Shown here: positions 40,050 to 49,399 of the stretch, piece by piece
Position numbering within the stretch: the stretch's first letter is position 1
How the letters are laid out: each line of letters starts with the position of its first letter
DNA from: Blattabacterium cuenoti
Lineage (GTDB): Bacteria > Bacteroidota > Bacteroidia > Flavobacteriales > Blattabacteriaceae
Assembly: GCF_014252015.1 (NCBI RefSeq)
Contig: NZ_CP059206.1
Span: forward strand, 372,001 to 436,000
Reading direction: 5' to 3'
Length of the DNA: 64,000 bases
Translations under genes and position numbers: made by a program
Notes under the pieces: generated by a model
Database searches by the model: none
What the model was told of the DNA's origin: nothing
Seen by the model: only the letters and a program-made list of their open reading frames with translations

Positions 40050-40865
40050 TTAAATACTTACTCTTTTAAAAATATTTATTTTCAAATTTTTGTCATATTT
40101 ATCTAAATATTCTTGAATAGTTATATTAGTATTTTTTATAAACTTTTGATTAAGAAGAGTATTTTCTGAAATAAACTTTTTAATTTTTCCTTGAATTATT
40201 TTTTTTATGACAGAATCAGGCTTATTTTCCTTTTTAACTTGATCTTTAATAATTTCAATTTCTTCGTTTATTAATAGACTGGGAATTTCTTTTTCATCAA
40301 TAGCTATAGGATTCATAGCAGCTACATGCATTGCTATATCCTTAGCTATAGACATATTTATTTTAGTAGAAAAACCAACTAATGTTGCAATCTTATTAGT
40401 ATTATGAGTATAATTTATTACAAATGGAGAATTGATTTTTTCAAAAATTTTTAATTCCAATTTTTCTCCTACAACTCCCATTTTATTTACAATCATTTCT
40501 TGTATACTATCATATTCATTATATGAACTAGATAAAAAATCGATTTTATTATTAAAAAGTAAAGATTGCTTCGAAAGTATAGATAAAAAACCTAAAAACT
40601 CAGATCCTTTGGATAAAAAATCCGTTTCACAACTAATTCCTATAATAGTTCCACAAGAATAGTTGAAATTAACAGAAGCAATAAGAGCTCCATCTTTCAT
40701 TTTAAAATGAGAACGATTAATTGCTATTTTTTCTCCTTTTTTTCTCAAAATATGAATAGCTTGATCAATATTTCCATTGGAATGCATCAATGCTTCTTTA
40801 CAATCCATAATTCCAATTCCTGTCATTTTTCTAAGTTTATTAATTTTATGTAGAGGGATTTTCAT
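40050..40865 (-). CDS. tsf: Elongation factor Ts
   Basis: 271 residues. INKLRKMTGIGIMDCKEALMHSNGNIDQAI (UBA-like domain, about 9-38), CETDFLSKGSEF (about 79-90; the TDF motif that inserts into EF-Tu) and HVAAMNPIAI identify the EF-Tu nucleotide exchange factor. It lies 6 nt after rpsB, the near-universal pairing. Confidence 0.97.
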   Translation of the reverse strand: MKIPLHKINKLRKMTGIGIMDCKEALMHSNGNIDQAIHILRKKGEKIAINRSHFKMKDGALIASVNFNYSCGTIIGISCETDFLSKGSEFLGFLSILSKQSLLFNNKIDFLSSSYNEYDSIQEMIVNKMGVVGEKLELKIFEKINSPFVINYTHNTNKIATLVGFSTKINMSIAKDIAMHVAAMNPIAIDEKEIPSLLINEEIEIIKDQVKKENKPDSVIKKIIQGKIKKFISENTLLNQKFIKNTNITIQEYLDKYDKNLKINIFKRVSI

Positions 40866-40871
40866 AAATTT

Positions 40872-41582
40872 TTATTTATTTTTATCTTCACGTTCATTTC
40901 TATTAATAGAAGTTCCATGTTGAATTGCTTCTGTCACAAATTTCAAAATAATATCTATGGATTTAGAAGAATCATCATTAGAAGGTATAGGATATTGAAT
41001 ATCATTAGGATTTGTATTTGTATCTACCATAGCAAAGGTAGGTATTTTTAGTTTTTTAGCTTCAGTTAAAGCTATTTTTTCCTTATTTGGATCCACCAAA
41101 AAAATACCGCTTGGTATGTGATTCATATTTGAAATACTTCCTAAATTTTTATATAATTTTGCATATAGTCTATCAATTAGTAATCTTTCTTTTTTAGATA
41201 AAGTATCGAAAGTCCCATTTTTTTTCATTTTTTCTATATTATTCATTTTTTTTACGGACTTACGAATTGTTGTAAAATTCGTGAGTAATCCTCCTAACCA
41301 TCTTTCTGTTATGCAAGGCATATTTACACTTTTTGCATAATGATAAACTTTTTCTCTAGCTTGAGCCTTTGTTCCTACTAATAGAATTTTTTTTCCAGTT
41401 ATTGCAATTTTTTTTAATTCATTACAGGCTTCTTCCAATTTTGAAATTGTTTTTGCTAAATCTATAATATGAATTCCTCCTTTTTTCATAAAAATAAAAG
41501 GACGCATATTTGGGTTCCATTTTCTTGCAATATGTCCAAAATGAACCCCAGCTTTCAATAAATCTTGAGTATTGATTTTCAT
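40872..41582 (-). CDS. rpsB: 30S ribosomal protein S2
   Basis: 236 residues. DLLKAGVHFGHIARKWNPNMRPFIF, GTKAQAREKVYHYA, ERWLGGLLTNF and FAMVDTNTNPNDIQYPIPSNDD are S2 motifs. Its length is typical. It is in the rplM-rpsI-rpsB-tsf cluster common in Bacteroidetes. Confidence 0.97.
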   Translation of the reverse strand: MKINTQDLLKAGVHFGHIARKWNPNMRPFIFMKKGGIHIIDLAKTISKLEEACNELKKIAITGKKILLVGTKAQAREKVYHYAKSVNMPCITERWLGGLLTNFTTIRKSVKKMNNIEKMKKNGTFDTLSKKERLLIDRLYAKLYKNLGSISNMNHIPSGIFLVDPNKEKIALTEAKKLKIPTFAMVDTNTNPNDIQYPIPSNDDSSKSIDIILKFVTEAIQHGTSINRNEREDKNK

Positions 41583-41605
41583 TATATTTTCCTAATTTAA
41601 TTTTT

Positions 41606-41983
41606 CTAACGTTTTGAAAATTGATACTTTTTTCTAGCTTTTTTTTGACCAAATTTTTTTCTTTCCACTTCTCTAGAATCACGAGTTAATAATCCTTCAG
41701 CTTTTAACTTTTTTCTGTTTTTTATATCATATTTACAAAGCGCACGAGATATAGCGAGACGAATTGCTTCAGCTTGACCGTTAAATCCACCTCCAAAAAC
41801 TTTTATATTGATATCAAATTCATCTAACTTTTCTATTATATCAATAGGATACAATATTTTATGATGAATATATTTTGGAAAATATTGATTTAATTTTTTA
41901 GAATTAATAGTTATTGATCCATTTCCTAATTTTAAATATATCCGAGCTAAAGATCTTTTTCTTCTTCCTATGGTATGTATCAT
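41606..41983 (-). CDS. rpsI: 30S ribosomal protein S9
   Basis: 125 residues. TIGRRKRSLARIYLKLGNG, GGGFNGQAEAIRLAISRAL and the terminal KKARKKYQFSKR, whose Arg tail touches P-site tRNA, identify S9. Its ATG overlaps the rplM stop by 4 nt. Confidence 0.97.
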   Translation of the reverse strand: MIHTIGRRKRSLARIYLKLGNGSITINSKKLNQYFPKYIHHKILYPIDIIEKLDEFDINIKVFGGGFNGQAEAIRLAISRALCKYDIKNRKKLKAEGLLTRDSREVERKKFGQKKARKKYQFSKR

Positions 41984-42438
41984 AATTTGTTTAGTTTTAA
42001 TAAACTAGGGTTCTGAGCTTTATGTTTGTGTTCAGATTCTGGATACACATGTAAATTTTTAAATATTGAACGCCCCAAACGATTTTTAGGTAGCATTCCT
42101 TTGACTGATTTATATATTATATTTCTTGAATCTTTATTGAATAAATTTTTAATAGAAATTATTTTCTGACCACCTGGATAACCGGTATAATGGATATATT
42201 TTTTATCATTACATTTTTTTCCAGTAAGTTTAATTTTATTAGAATTAATAACGATGACATGATCTCCGCAATTTATATGTGAAGAAAAAAAAGGTTTATG
42301 TTTTCCCATTATAATACAAGCAATTTTAGTAGATAATCTACCCAAAATTTGATTAGTTGCATCTATTATTATCCATGATTTTGATTTTACTACGTAATCT
42401 TTTTTAGCTGAAATAGTTTTTAAACTCAAAGAGTCCAT
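41980..42438 (-). CDS. rplM: 50S ribosomal protein L13
   Basis: I start at ATG 42438 (MDSLSLKTISAKK), which matches Bacteroidetes L13, rather than 42501, giving 152 residues. ATNQILGRLSTKIACIIMGK, NCGDHVIVINSNKIKLTGKK and YTGYPGGQK are diagnostic. It heads the rplM-rpsI-rpsB-tsf-gpmI-map series, divergent from dnaK. Confidence 0.95.
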   Translation of the reverse strand: MDSLSLKTISAKKDYVVKSKSWIIIDATNQILGRLSTKIACIIMGKHKPFFSSHINCGDHVIVINSNKIKLTGKKCNDKKYIHYTGYPGGQKIISIKNLFNKDSRNIIYKSVKGMLPKNRLGRSIFKNLHVYPESEHKHKAQNPSLLKLNKL

Positions 42439-42577
42439 ATTATTTGATTTTGGAATCAATATAAGAAATTTTAAAATTTTTAATGAATGACTTTTTGTCA
42501 TAAAAAAAATTTTTTATAAAAGCTTTTTATTGTCATACTTCCTATTCCCTTTATTTATAAAGGTTTTATTTCCATTA

Positions 42578-42593
42578 TGGCATAATGATTGGA
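42578..42593 (+). promoter_or_regulatory. Sigma-54-like promoter before dnaK
   Basis: TGGCAT (42578-42583), 5 nt, then TTGGA (42589-42593). The consensus is TGGCAC-N5-TTGCA, so spacing is exact (12 nt from first GG to the -12 pair) but the -12 element reads GG instead of GC. Initiation would fall around 42604, about 30 nt before the dnaK ATG. A sigma-54 activator gene begins at 63592 in this window. Confidence 0.35.
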
Positions 42594-42635
42594 GTGCTAT
42601 TGAGTGAAATTAATATATGAAAAAACGTAATAAAA

Positions 42636-44534
42636 ATGAGTAAAATTATAGGTATTGATTTAGGAACAACAAATTCTTGTGTTGCCGTTATGGAAATAAA
42701 TGATCCTGTTGTTATTCCTAATTCAGAAGGAAAAAGAACAACTCCGTCTATAGTAGCTTTTGTAGAAGGAGGAGAAAGAAAAATAGGAGATCCTGCTAAA
42801 AGACAAGCAGTAACTAATCCGCAAAAAACTATTTTTTCTATCAAACGATTTATGGGAAGAATGTATTCAGAAGTAACTGAAGAATTGAAACATGTTCCTT
42901 ATAAAGTTATAAAAGGAGGGAATAATACTCCTCGTGTTGATATAGAAAAAAGATTATACGCTCCCCAAGAAATATCTGCAATGATTTTACAAAAAATGAA
43001 AAAAACAGCTGAAGATTATCTGGGAGAAGAAGTGACTAGAGCTGTAATTACAGTTCCTGCTTATTTTAATGATGCACAAAGACAAGCAACTAAAGAAGCT
43101 GGAGAAATAGCTGGATTGAAAGTAGAGAGAATTATAAATGAACCTACCGCGGCTGCTTTAGCTTATGGTTTAGATAAAAGTAATCAAAACAAAAAAATAG
43201 TTGTGTATGATTTGGGAGGAGGAACTTTTGATGTTTCTATCCTGGAATTAGGAGATGGTGTTTTTGAGGTTCTATCCACTAATGGTGATACCCATTTAGG
43301 AGGGGATGATTTTGATCAAGTTATTATTAATTATTTAGCAGATGAATTTAAATTCAAAGAAGGATTAGATTTAAGAAAGGATCCTATGGCTTTACAACGT
43401 TTGAAAGAAGCGTCTGAAAAAGCTAAAATAGAACTATCTTCCTCAAATCAAACAGAAATAAATCTTCCTTATATTACAGCAACAGAATCAGGTCCAAAAC
43501 ATTTAGTTTTAACTCTAATTCGGTCAAAATTTGAACAATTGTCAGAAAAGTTGATACAACGTTCTATTAACCCTTGTTCTAAAGCATTGGAAGATGCAAA
43601 TTTAACAACTAAAGATATAGATGAGGTAATTTTAGTAGGAGGCTCTACTCGTATACCAAAAGTGCAAGAAGAAGTGGAAAAATTTTTTGGAAAAAAACCA
43701 TCTAAAGGAGTTAATCCAGATGAAGTCGTAGCTATTGGAGCAGCGATACAAGGCGGAGTATTAACAGGAGATGTACAAAATGTATTGTTATTAGATGTTA
43801 CTCCTTTATCTTTAGGAATTGAAACTTTAGGAGGAGTTTTTACCAAACTTATTGAATCTAATACAACAATTCCTACTAAAAAATCAGAAACTTTTTCTAC
43901 AGCATCTGATAATCAATCGGCTGTAACTATACGTGTAGGACAAGGGGAAAGGCCGATGTTCAATGATAATAAAGAAATAGGGAGGTTTGATTTAGTAGAT
44001 ATACCTCCAGCACCTAGAGGTATCCCACAAATAGAAGTAACTTTTGATATAGATGCTAATGGAATTCTTCATGTTTCTGCAAAAGATAAAGGAACAGGAA
44101 AAGAACAATCTATACGTATTGAAACCTCTTCAGGTTTAAATCAAGAAGAAATAGAAAAAATGAAAAAAGAAGCAAAAGAAAATGCTCAAAAAGATGATAA
44201 AATAAAAAAAGAAATTGAAAAATTAAATGCTGCAGATAATCAGATTTTCCAATCTGAAAAGCAATTGAAAGATTACGGAAATAAATTGTCTGAAAATAAT
44301 AAAAAAAATATAGAAGATTCTTTAGATAAATTAAAAAAAGCTCATTCTAACAAAGACTTCACTTCTATTGATAATTATATGAAAAAATTGGAAGAAGCTT
44401 GGACTAATGCTTCTCAAGAAATTTATACAGGGGATACAAACAAAAATAACCCATCAAATAATAAAGAAAATGAAGAAAAAAGTAGTAAAGGAAATGAAAA
44501 TGTACAAGATGTAGATTATGAAGAAGTAAAATAA
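42636..44534 (+). CDS. dnaK: Chaperone DnaK (Hsp70)
   Basis: 632 residues. ATPase domain with [15 protein letters not shown] (about 5-19), [28 protein letters not shown]; the interdomain linker region [17 protein letters not shown]; a substrate-binding domain and a helical lid ending [10 protein letters not shown] (the EEVD-like bacterial tail). It folds nascent and stressed proteins with DnaJ and GrpE, which are not next to it here. Such chaperones are usually highly expressed in endosymbionts. A sigma-54-like element lies upstream. Confidence 0.98.
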   Translation: MSKIIGIDLGTTNSCVAVMEINDPVVIPNSEGKRTTPSIVAFVEGGERKIGDPAKRQAVTNPQKTIFSIKRFMGRMYSEVTEELKHVPYKVIKGGNNTPRVDIEKRLYAPQEISAMILQKMKKTAEDYLGEEVTRAVITVPAYFNDAQRQATKEAGEIAGLKVERIINEPTAAALAYGLDKSNQNKKIVVYDLGGGTFDVSILELGDGVFEVLSTNGDTHLGGDDFDQVIINYLADEFKFKEGLDLRKDPMALQRLKEASEKAKIELSSSNQTEINLPYITATESGPKHLVLTLIRSKFEQLSEKLIQRSINPCSKALEDANLTTKDIDEVILVGGSTRIPKVQEEVEKFFGKKPSKGVNPDEVVAIGAAIQGGVLTGDVQNVLLLDVTPLSLGIETLGGVFTKLIESNTTIPTKKSETFSTASDNQSAVTIRVGQGERPMFNDNKEIGRFDLVDIPPAPRGIPQIEVTFDIDANGILHVSAKDKGTGKEQSIRIETSSGLNQEEIEKMKKEAKENAQKDDKIKKEIEKLNAADNQIFQSEKQLKDYGNKLSENNKKNIEDSLDKLKKAHSNKDFTSIDNYMKKLEEAWTNASQEIYTGDTNKNNPSNNKENEEKSSKGNENVQDVDYEEVK

Positions 44535-44556
44535 AAAAGTTGAGAAAGGGAGTCTA

Positions 44557-45234
44557 TTATAATGGAATAATAGAAATTTTAGTTTCTCCTCCAGTAACTT
44601 TTTCTCCCTTTTTCACTAAAATTATAGAGTTTAGTGGTAAGAATACATCTACTCTAGATCCAAATTTAATAAATCCAAATTCATCTCCTTTTTTTACTAT
44701 GGAATTTTTTTTTGCATAAATAATAATACGTCTAGCTAAAAAACCAGCTATTTGTCGAAATAATATTTTTTTTCCTTTATTTGTTTCTACTACTGTTGTA
44801 GTATGCTCATTTTGTAATGATGATTTAGGAAGAAAAGCTATGATATATTTTCCAGTATGATATTTTACATAAATAATTTTTCCAGAAACAGGGAATCTAT
44901 TAACATGGACATTAAAAGGAGACATAAAAATGGAAATACATATGCAATTTCTATTTAAAAATTCGTTTTCAAAAATTTTTTTTATATCTAAAATTTTCCC
45001 ATCAGCAGGAGAAATGACTATTTCTTTATTATTATTGTAATTGTTTTCATAAATTTCATAAAAATTTCTTTTTGGATTTCTAAAAAAGAAAACTAAAAAA
45101 AGATAAAATATAATAAAACAAACTGATAAAAAAATACAAATTAATCTAGATAATAAAAAGAAAAAAATAATTATCAATAATAGTATTATTATCAATGAGT
45201 ACCCTAAAAATGGAATTCCTTCTTTATGAATCAT
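44557..45234 (-). CDS. psd: Phosphatidylserine decarboxylase (short type)
   Basis: 225 residues, with two N-terminal membrane segments (about 8-50, very Ile/Leu-rich) and a C-terminal decarboxylase core. VISPADGKI (about 76-84), FMSPFNVHVNRFPVSG (about 103-118), and FGSRVDVFLP match the Psd-A family of archaeal/Bacteroidetes type, whose pyruvoyl group arises at a GS site (FIKFGSRVD). It makes phosphatidylethanolamine. It follows cdsA, its upstream pathway partner, by 44 nt and converges on dnaK across 22 nt. Confidence 0.92.
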   Translation of the reverse strand: MIHKEGIPFLGYSLIIILLLIIIFFFLLSRLICIFLSVCFIIFYLFLVFFFRNPKRNFYEIYENNYNNNKEIVISPADGKILDIKKIFENEFLNRNCICISIFMSPFNVHVNRFPVSGKIIYVKYHTGKYIIAFLPKSSLQNEHTTTVVETNKGKKILFRQIAGFLARRIIIYAKKNSIVKKGDEFGFIKFGSRVDVFLPLNSIILVKKGEKVTGGETKISIIPL

Positions 45235-45278
45235 GATTATAAAATTTTATAAATAAATCATGAATATTTTTTATGATT

Positions 45279-46100
45279 TTATTTTCTAAATAAAATAAGA
45301 CTAGTAACTATAGTAGCTATAATAGGAATAACAAAAATAAAACTATCTAATCTATCTAAAAATCCACCATGTCCAGGAAGCCAAATTCCTGAATTTTTTA
45401 CACTATAAGATCTTTTAATACTAGATTCTACAAGATCTCCAATAGTAGAAAAAATAGGAACAGTAAGAGATAAAATAAACCAATATTTTTTTCCCCATAT
45501 TTTGTACAATAAGAACCCTAACATTAAGCAAAAAAATAAACCTCCAACAACTCCTTCTATTGATTTTTTAGGAGAAATAGATGTAGCTATTTTTCTTTTT
45601 CCCCATTTTTTTCCTATTAAATAGGATAAAGAATCATTTGTCCATATTAAGATAAATACACCTAAAATTAATTGTTTTCCATTATACCTGTATATATAAG
45701 ATGCTAAATAAAATGGAAGAGTAATATACATTAATCCAAAAATGAGATTACTAATTTGTTCTATTTTTTCTTTTCTAGAATGTTTTTTAGAAAATAATTG
45801 AATAACAAGAAAAATTATAGAATAAGGAATAAAACAAATTATATATGGAATTAATCCTTTTTCTTTTTCTATAAAAAGGTCCATAAGAATAGAAAATAAA
45901 AAAAATAAAGAAGTAATTTTAATTAAAATTGTATTTGTTTTTAATATTAATAAAAATTCGAATAAACAAAAAAAAGATAATATCATCATTACTATTCTAA
46001 AAGTTTTTTCCCCTTTTTCAATAGAAAAAATGATTGAAATAACATAAATTAAACCAGTAAAAAATCTTATTAGAAAGTCTAAATCTTTCTTTTTTTTCAT
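45279..46100 (-). CDS. cdsA: Phosphatidate cytidylyltransferase
   Basis: Start at ATG 46100 (MKKKKDLDFLIRF); the longer frame would overlap ftsH by 23 nt. The 273-residue multispanning protein has the CDP-diglyceride synthase signature SISPKKSIEGVVGG followed by GDLVESSIKRSYSVKNSGIWLPGHGGFLDRLDS (about 218-250, with conserved acidic and Lys/Asp residues). It makes CDP-diacylglycerol for PE and other phospholipids. It lies between ftsH and psd; a LUD-domain gene often found between ftsH and cdsA in flavobacteria is absent. Confidence 0.93.
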   Translation of the reverse strand: MKKKKDLDFLIRFFTGLIYVISIIFSIEKGEKTFRIVMMILSFFCLFEFLLILKTNTILIKITSLFFLFSILMDLFIEKEKGLIPYIICFIPYSIIFLVIQLFSKKHSRKEKIEQISNLIFGLMYITLPFYLASYIYRYNGKQLILGVFILIWTNDSLSYLIGKKWGKRKIATSISPKKSIEGVVGGLFFCLMLGFLLYKIWGKKYWFILSLTVPIFSTIGDLVESSIKRSYSVKNSGIWLPGHGGFLDRLDSFIFVIPIIATIVTSLILFRK

Positions 46101-46128
46101 TACATGAAATAAATAAAAATAATAAATC

Positions 46129-48084
46129 TCAAGGAGAAGATATGTTTCCAACAGAACTTAACATATCACCAATTTCATCAGGATAAGGTCTTTCTCCAAA
46201 AATTTTTTTCAAATCTTCTCTAAAGATAACCTCTTTTTCTAATAATTCATTGGCTAATATGGATAATTTTTTTTCATTATTTTTTAATATTTTTTTAGCT
46301 CTTTGATATTGCTCTGTTATAATTTTAGATATTTCTTCATCTATAATTTGAGCTGTTTTTTCACTATAAGGTTTGGAAAAAGAAAATTCGTTTTGTCCTG
46401 TAGAATCATAATAAGAAACATTTCCAATTTTTTCATTCAATCCAAAAATAGCTACCATTGATTGAGCTTGTTTAGTTACTCTTTCTAAATCATTCAATGC
46501 TCCAGTAGAAATACTACTAAAAATTATTTCTTCAGCAGACCTTCCCGCTAACAATGCACATATTTCATCTTTCATTTGTTCTGGTGTCGTTAATTGTCTT
46601 TCCTCTGGTAAATACCATGCGGATCCCAAAGATCTTCCTCTTGGAACTATAGTTACTTTGACTAAAGGAGCTGCATGTTCTAATAACCAACTAATTGTAG
46701 CATGTCCAGCTTCATGATAAGCAATTCGTTTTTTTTCATTTGGTTTTATAATTTTGTTCTTTTTTTCTAAACCTCCAATAATACGATCTATTGCATCAAG
46801 AAAATCTTGATTTTCTATTTGAGATCTATCTTTTCTTGCAGCAATAAGTGCAGATTCATTACAAACATTGGCGATATCTGCTCCACTAAATCCTGGAGTT
46901 TGTCTAGATAAAAAATCTATATCTACATTATTAGATAATATTAATTTTTTGAGATGAACACGAAATATCTCTTTTCTTTCATTTAATTCAGGTGGATCCA
47001 CTAATATAGTACGATCGAAACGTCCAGGACGAAGTAAAGCTTTATCTAAAATATCAGATCTATTGGTAGCGGCTAATACAATTACATTAGTGTGAGTTCC
47101 AAATCCATCCATTTCTGTTAAAAGTTGATTTAAAGTATTTTCTCTTTCATCATTTGCTCCAGCTATACTACTTTTTCCACGAGCTCTTCCTATAGCATCT
47201 ATTTCATCAATAAATATTATACACGGAGATTTTTCTTTAGCTTTTTCAAATAAATCTCTTACCCTAGATGCCCCCACACCTACAAACATTTCTACAAAAT
47301 CAGATCCTGATAAAGAAAAAAATGGAACTTTTGCCTCTCCAGCTACAGCTTTTGCTAGTAAAGTTTTTCCTGTCCCTGGTGGCCCTATCAATAAAGCTCC
47401 TTTAGGGATTTTTCCTCCAAGTTTAGTATATTTTTGAGGACTTTTTAAAAATTCCACGATTTCTTGAACTTCTTCTTTAGCACCTTCTAAACCAGCCACA
47501 TCTTTAAATGTTATTTTTACATTATCGTTTTCGTCAAATAATTTTGCCCTAGATTTTCCTATATTAAATATTTGACTTCCAGGTCCTCCACTAGTAGATC
47601 CTATTCTTCTAAATAAAAAGATCCAAAAAATGATTAATAATATAAAAAATATACCATAGTCAAAGAAAAATTTGGTAATGGTATATTCTTGTTGATTTTT
47701 AAAATCAATAATAGTATTTAAATCGTATTTTTTTTTATACTCTTCAAATTTTTTTTGAAAAAATTGCAAATCTCCTATTTCAAATTCATATTGCAATGGT
47801 TGAGAGATAAACCTTTTTTCATTTTCATTATTTTTAATACTATTTTGAGTAGGATTATCATCATTAAGAAATTCTTTTTTAAGATAAACATATACTATTT
47901 CTTTATGTTTTACTATAATTTTCTGAACTTTTCCTCTCGATAAAATATCAAAAAAAGTATCCTGATCTATTTTTCTTGGATTAGAAAAAGAAGATTTAAA
48001 AAAAAATATTCCTAAAAGTATAGCAAATATGACTGCATATACCCAAAAAAAGTTATTTTTACTTTTTATTTTTTTATCTATCAT
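46129..48084 (-). CDS. ftsH: ATP-dependent zinc metalloprotease FtsH
   Basis: 651 residues: two N-terminal membrane helices (about 10-30 and 130-150) around a periplasmic region, an AAA domain with Walker [18 protein letters not shown] (about 233) and [10 protein letters not shown], the second-region-of-homology arginines [20 protein letters not shown], and the zinc site HEAGH (about 454-458). It degrades damaged membrane proteins and short-lived cytosolic ones. It follows rsfS by 38 nt, a flavobacterial arrangement. Confidence 0.97.
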   Translation of the reverse strand: MIDKKIKSKNNFFWVYAVIFAILLGIFFFKSSFSNPRKIDQDTFFDILSRGKVQKIIVKHKEIVYVYLKKEFLNDDNPTQNSIKNNENEKRFISQPLQYEFEIGDLQFFQKKFEEYKKKYDLNTIIDFKNQQEYTITKFFFDYGIFFILLIIFWIFLFRRIGSTSGGPGSQIFNIGKSRAKLFDENDNVKITFKDVAGLEGAKEEVQEIVEFLKSPQKYTKLGGKIPKGALLIGPPGTGKTLLAKAVAGEAKVPFFSLSGSDFVEMFVGVGASRVRDLFEKAKEKSPCIIFIDEIDAIGRARGKSSIAGANDERENTLNQLLTEMDGFGTHTNVIVLAATNRSDILDKALLRPGRFDRTILVDPPELNERKEIFRVHLKKLILSNNVDIDFLSRQTPGFSGADIANVCNESALIAARKDRSQIENQDFLDAIDRIIGGLEKKNKIIKPNEKKRIAYHEAGHATISWLLEHAAPLVKVTIVPRGRSLGSAWYLPEERQLTTPEQMKDEICALLAGRSAEEIIFSSISTGALNDLERVTKQAQSMVAIFGLNEKIGNVSYYDSTGQNEFSFSKPYSEKTAQIIDEEISKIITEQYQRAKKILKNNEKKLSILANELLEKEVIFREDLKKIFGERPYPDEIGDMLSSVGNISSP

Positions 48085-48122
48085 ATAGGTTTATCCATTA
48101 AATAAAAACCTGAATTATATTT

Positions 48123-48443
48123 TTATAAATTTGAATTCCAAAGATCTTCTATATCATAATATAATCTTAGCTTTTTTTGAAAAATATGAACAACAATAGA
48201 AATATAATCAACTAAAATCCATTCTCTATTTTTCAATCCTTCTACATGCCAAGGTTTTTTCTGTAATTTTTCAATTGTAATTCTTTCTATAGATTGAAAA
48301 ATAGCATACACTTGATTATGAGAAGATCCATTACAAATAACAAAATAATCACAAATAAAGTTTTTTCTATTTTTAAAATTTATAACAGATATATCCTTCC
48401 CTTTAACCATTTGAATCCCTTCTATGATTTGATCTAATAACAA
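48123..48443 (-). CDS. rsfS: Ribosomal silencing factor RsfS
   Basis: 106 residues; GKDISVINFKNRKNFICDYFVICNG, KKPWHVEGL and EWILVDYISIVVHIFQKKLRLYYDIEDLW are RsfS signatures. It binds L14 and blocks subunit joining when nutrients are low. The frame opens with TTG (48443) with no ATG near the expected N-terminus, so the start is uncertain; homologues extend roughly ten residues further. The 125-nt gap to birA should hold divergent promoters. Confidence 0.92.
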   Translation of the reverse strand: MLLDQIIEGIQMVKGKDISVINFKNRKNFICDYFVICNGSSHNQVYAIFQSIERITIEKLQKKPWHVEGLKNREWILVDYISIVVHIFQKKLRLYYDIEDLWNSNL

Positions 48444-48568
48444 AACAAAAATTATTTATTAATAAAATAAGTAAATATTTCTTTTATTAAATTTATTTCA
48501 AAAAACAAAAATAAGGTTTTCGTTTTAAAGAAGTTAAATTTTCCAATATAAAATATTTATAAAACATT

Positions 48569-49336
48569 TTGAAAAAATTTATTTGGCCTATAAATCTAAT
48601 TATATTAAATGAAATTGATTCTACCAATCTGTATGCTAAAAAATATATTCATTACAATAAATATAATTGGATAGTCATTTGGACAATGAATCAAACTAAA
48701 GGAATAGGGATGAATAAAAATTCATGGTATACAGAAAAAAAAAGGGATTTGACTTTTAGTATTGTTTTTAGACCTATTAATACTTTATATATAAAAAAAA
48801 TATATATCATAAATATTATTATAAGCAATGCTATGCATAAATTTTTGTCTGAATATTATAATAAAAAAAATAAAGAACAAATTTGGATTAAATGGCCTAA
48901 TGATATAATCATAAATAATAAAAAAGTAAGTGGAATTTTAATAGAAAATAGTTTTTTTTTAAAAAAAGTTCATACTATTATTGTTGGTATAGGTTTAAAT
49001 GTTTATCAAAAACAATTAAAAGAAGGATGGAATGCTTCTTCTTTAGAAAAGATTTTTAATATAAACTTTGATTTAGATTACCTTCTTCATAATATTATAT
49101 ATTTCATACAAAAAGAGTATCTCATTTTTACAAAAAATGGAGAAAAATTCATACGAGAATATTATATAGATCATTTATATTTAAAAGATATAATCTCTCT
49201 TTTTTATATTTATAAAACAAAAAATTATATTGTTGGAATAATACGATCTATAACAGATCAAGGATTTTTGGTAATTGAATTTAATAATAGATTACATTTT
49301 TTTTATCATAAAGAAATAAAATTTCTTATTATATAA
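48569..49336 (+). CDS. birA: Biotin--[acetyl-CoA-carboxylase] ligase
   Basis: 255 residues starting at TTG (48569), with no upstream in-frame ATG. LNEIDSTNLYAKKY, the catalytic-lysine motif IKWPNDIIINNKKVSGILIE (about 109-128) and GIGLNV identify the biotin protein ligase core. The biotinyl-AMP loop, normally G-(R/Q)-G-(R/Q)-x-G, reads KGIGMNKNSW and has lost its second conserved basic/Gly pattern. No N-terminal DNA-binding domain, so no repressor role. The last codons lie in the first copy of a 46-bp tandem duplication shared with yidC. Confidence 0.9.
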   Translation: MKKFIWPINLIILNEIDSTNLYAKKYIHYNKYNWIVIWTMNQTKGIGMNKNSWYTEKKRDLTFSIVFRPINTLYIKKIYIINIIISNAMHKFLSEYYNKKNKEQIWIKWPNDIIINNKKVSGILIENSFFLKKVHTIIVGIGLNVYQKQLKEGWNASSLEKIFNINFDLDYLLHNIIYFIQKEYLIFTKNGEKFIREYYIDHLYLKDIISLFYIYKTKNYIVGIIRSITDQGFLVIEFNNRLHFFYHKEIKFLII

Positions 49337-49399
49337 TATTGTTATTCTTTTTAATAAAGAAATAAAATTTCTTATTATATAATATTGTTATTCTTTTTA
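49308..49399. repeat. Perfect 46-bp tandem duplication at the birA/yidC 3' ends
   Basis: 49308-49353 and 49354-49399 are identical (ATAAAGAAATAAAATTTCTT... to ...TTCTTTTTA). The first copy contains the birA stop (49334-49336); the second contains the yidC stop (49375-49377). Each copy could serve either gene, so before duplication the two convergent genes would have overlapped by about 8 bp. Confidence 0.95.

Noticed and set aside
42575-42844. 89-codon minus-strand frame at the dnaK start
   Set aside because: It is antisense to the conserved dnaK N-terminus and has no family features.
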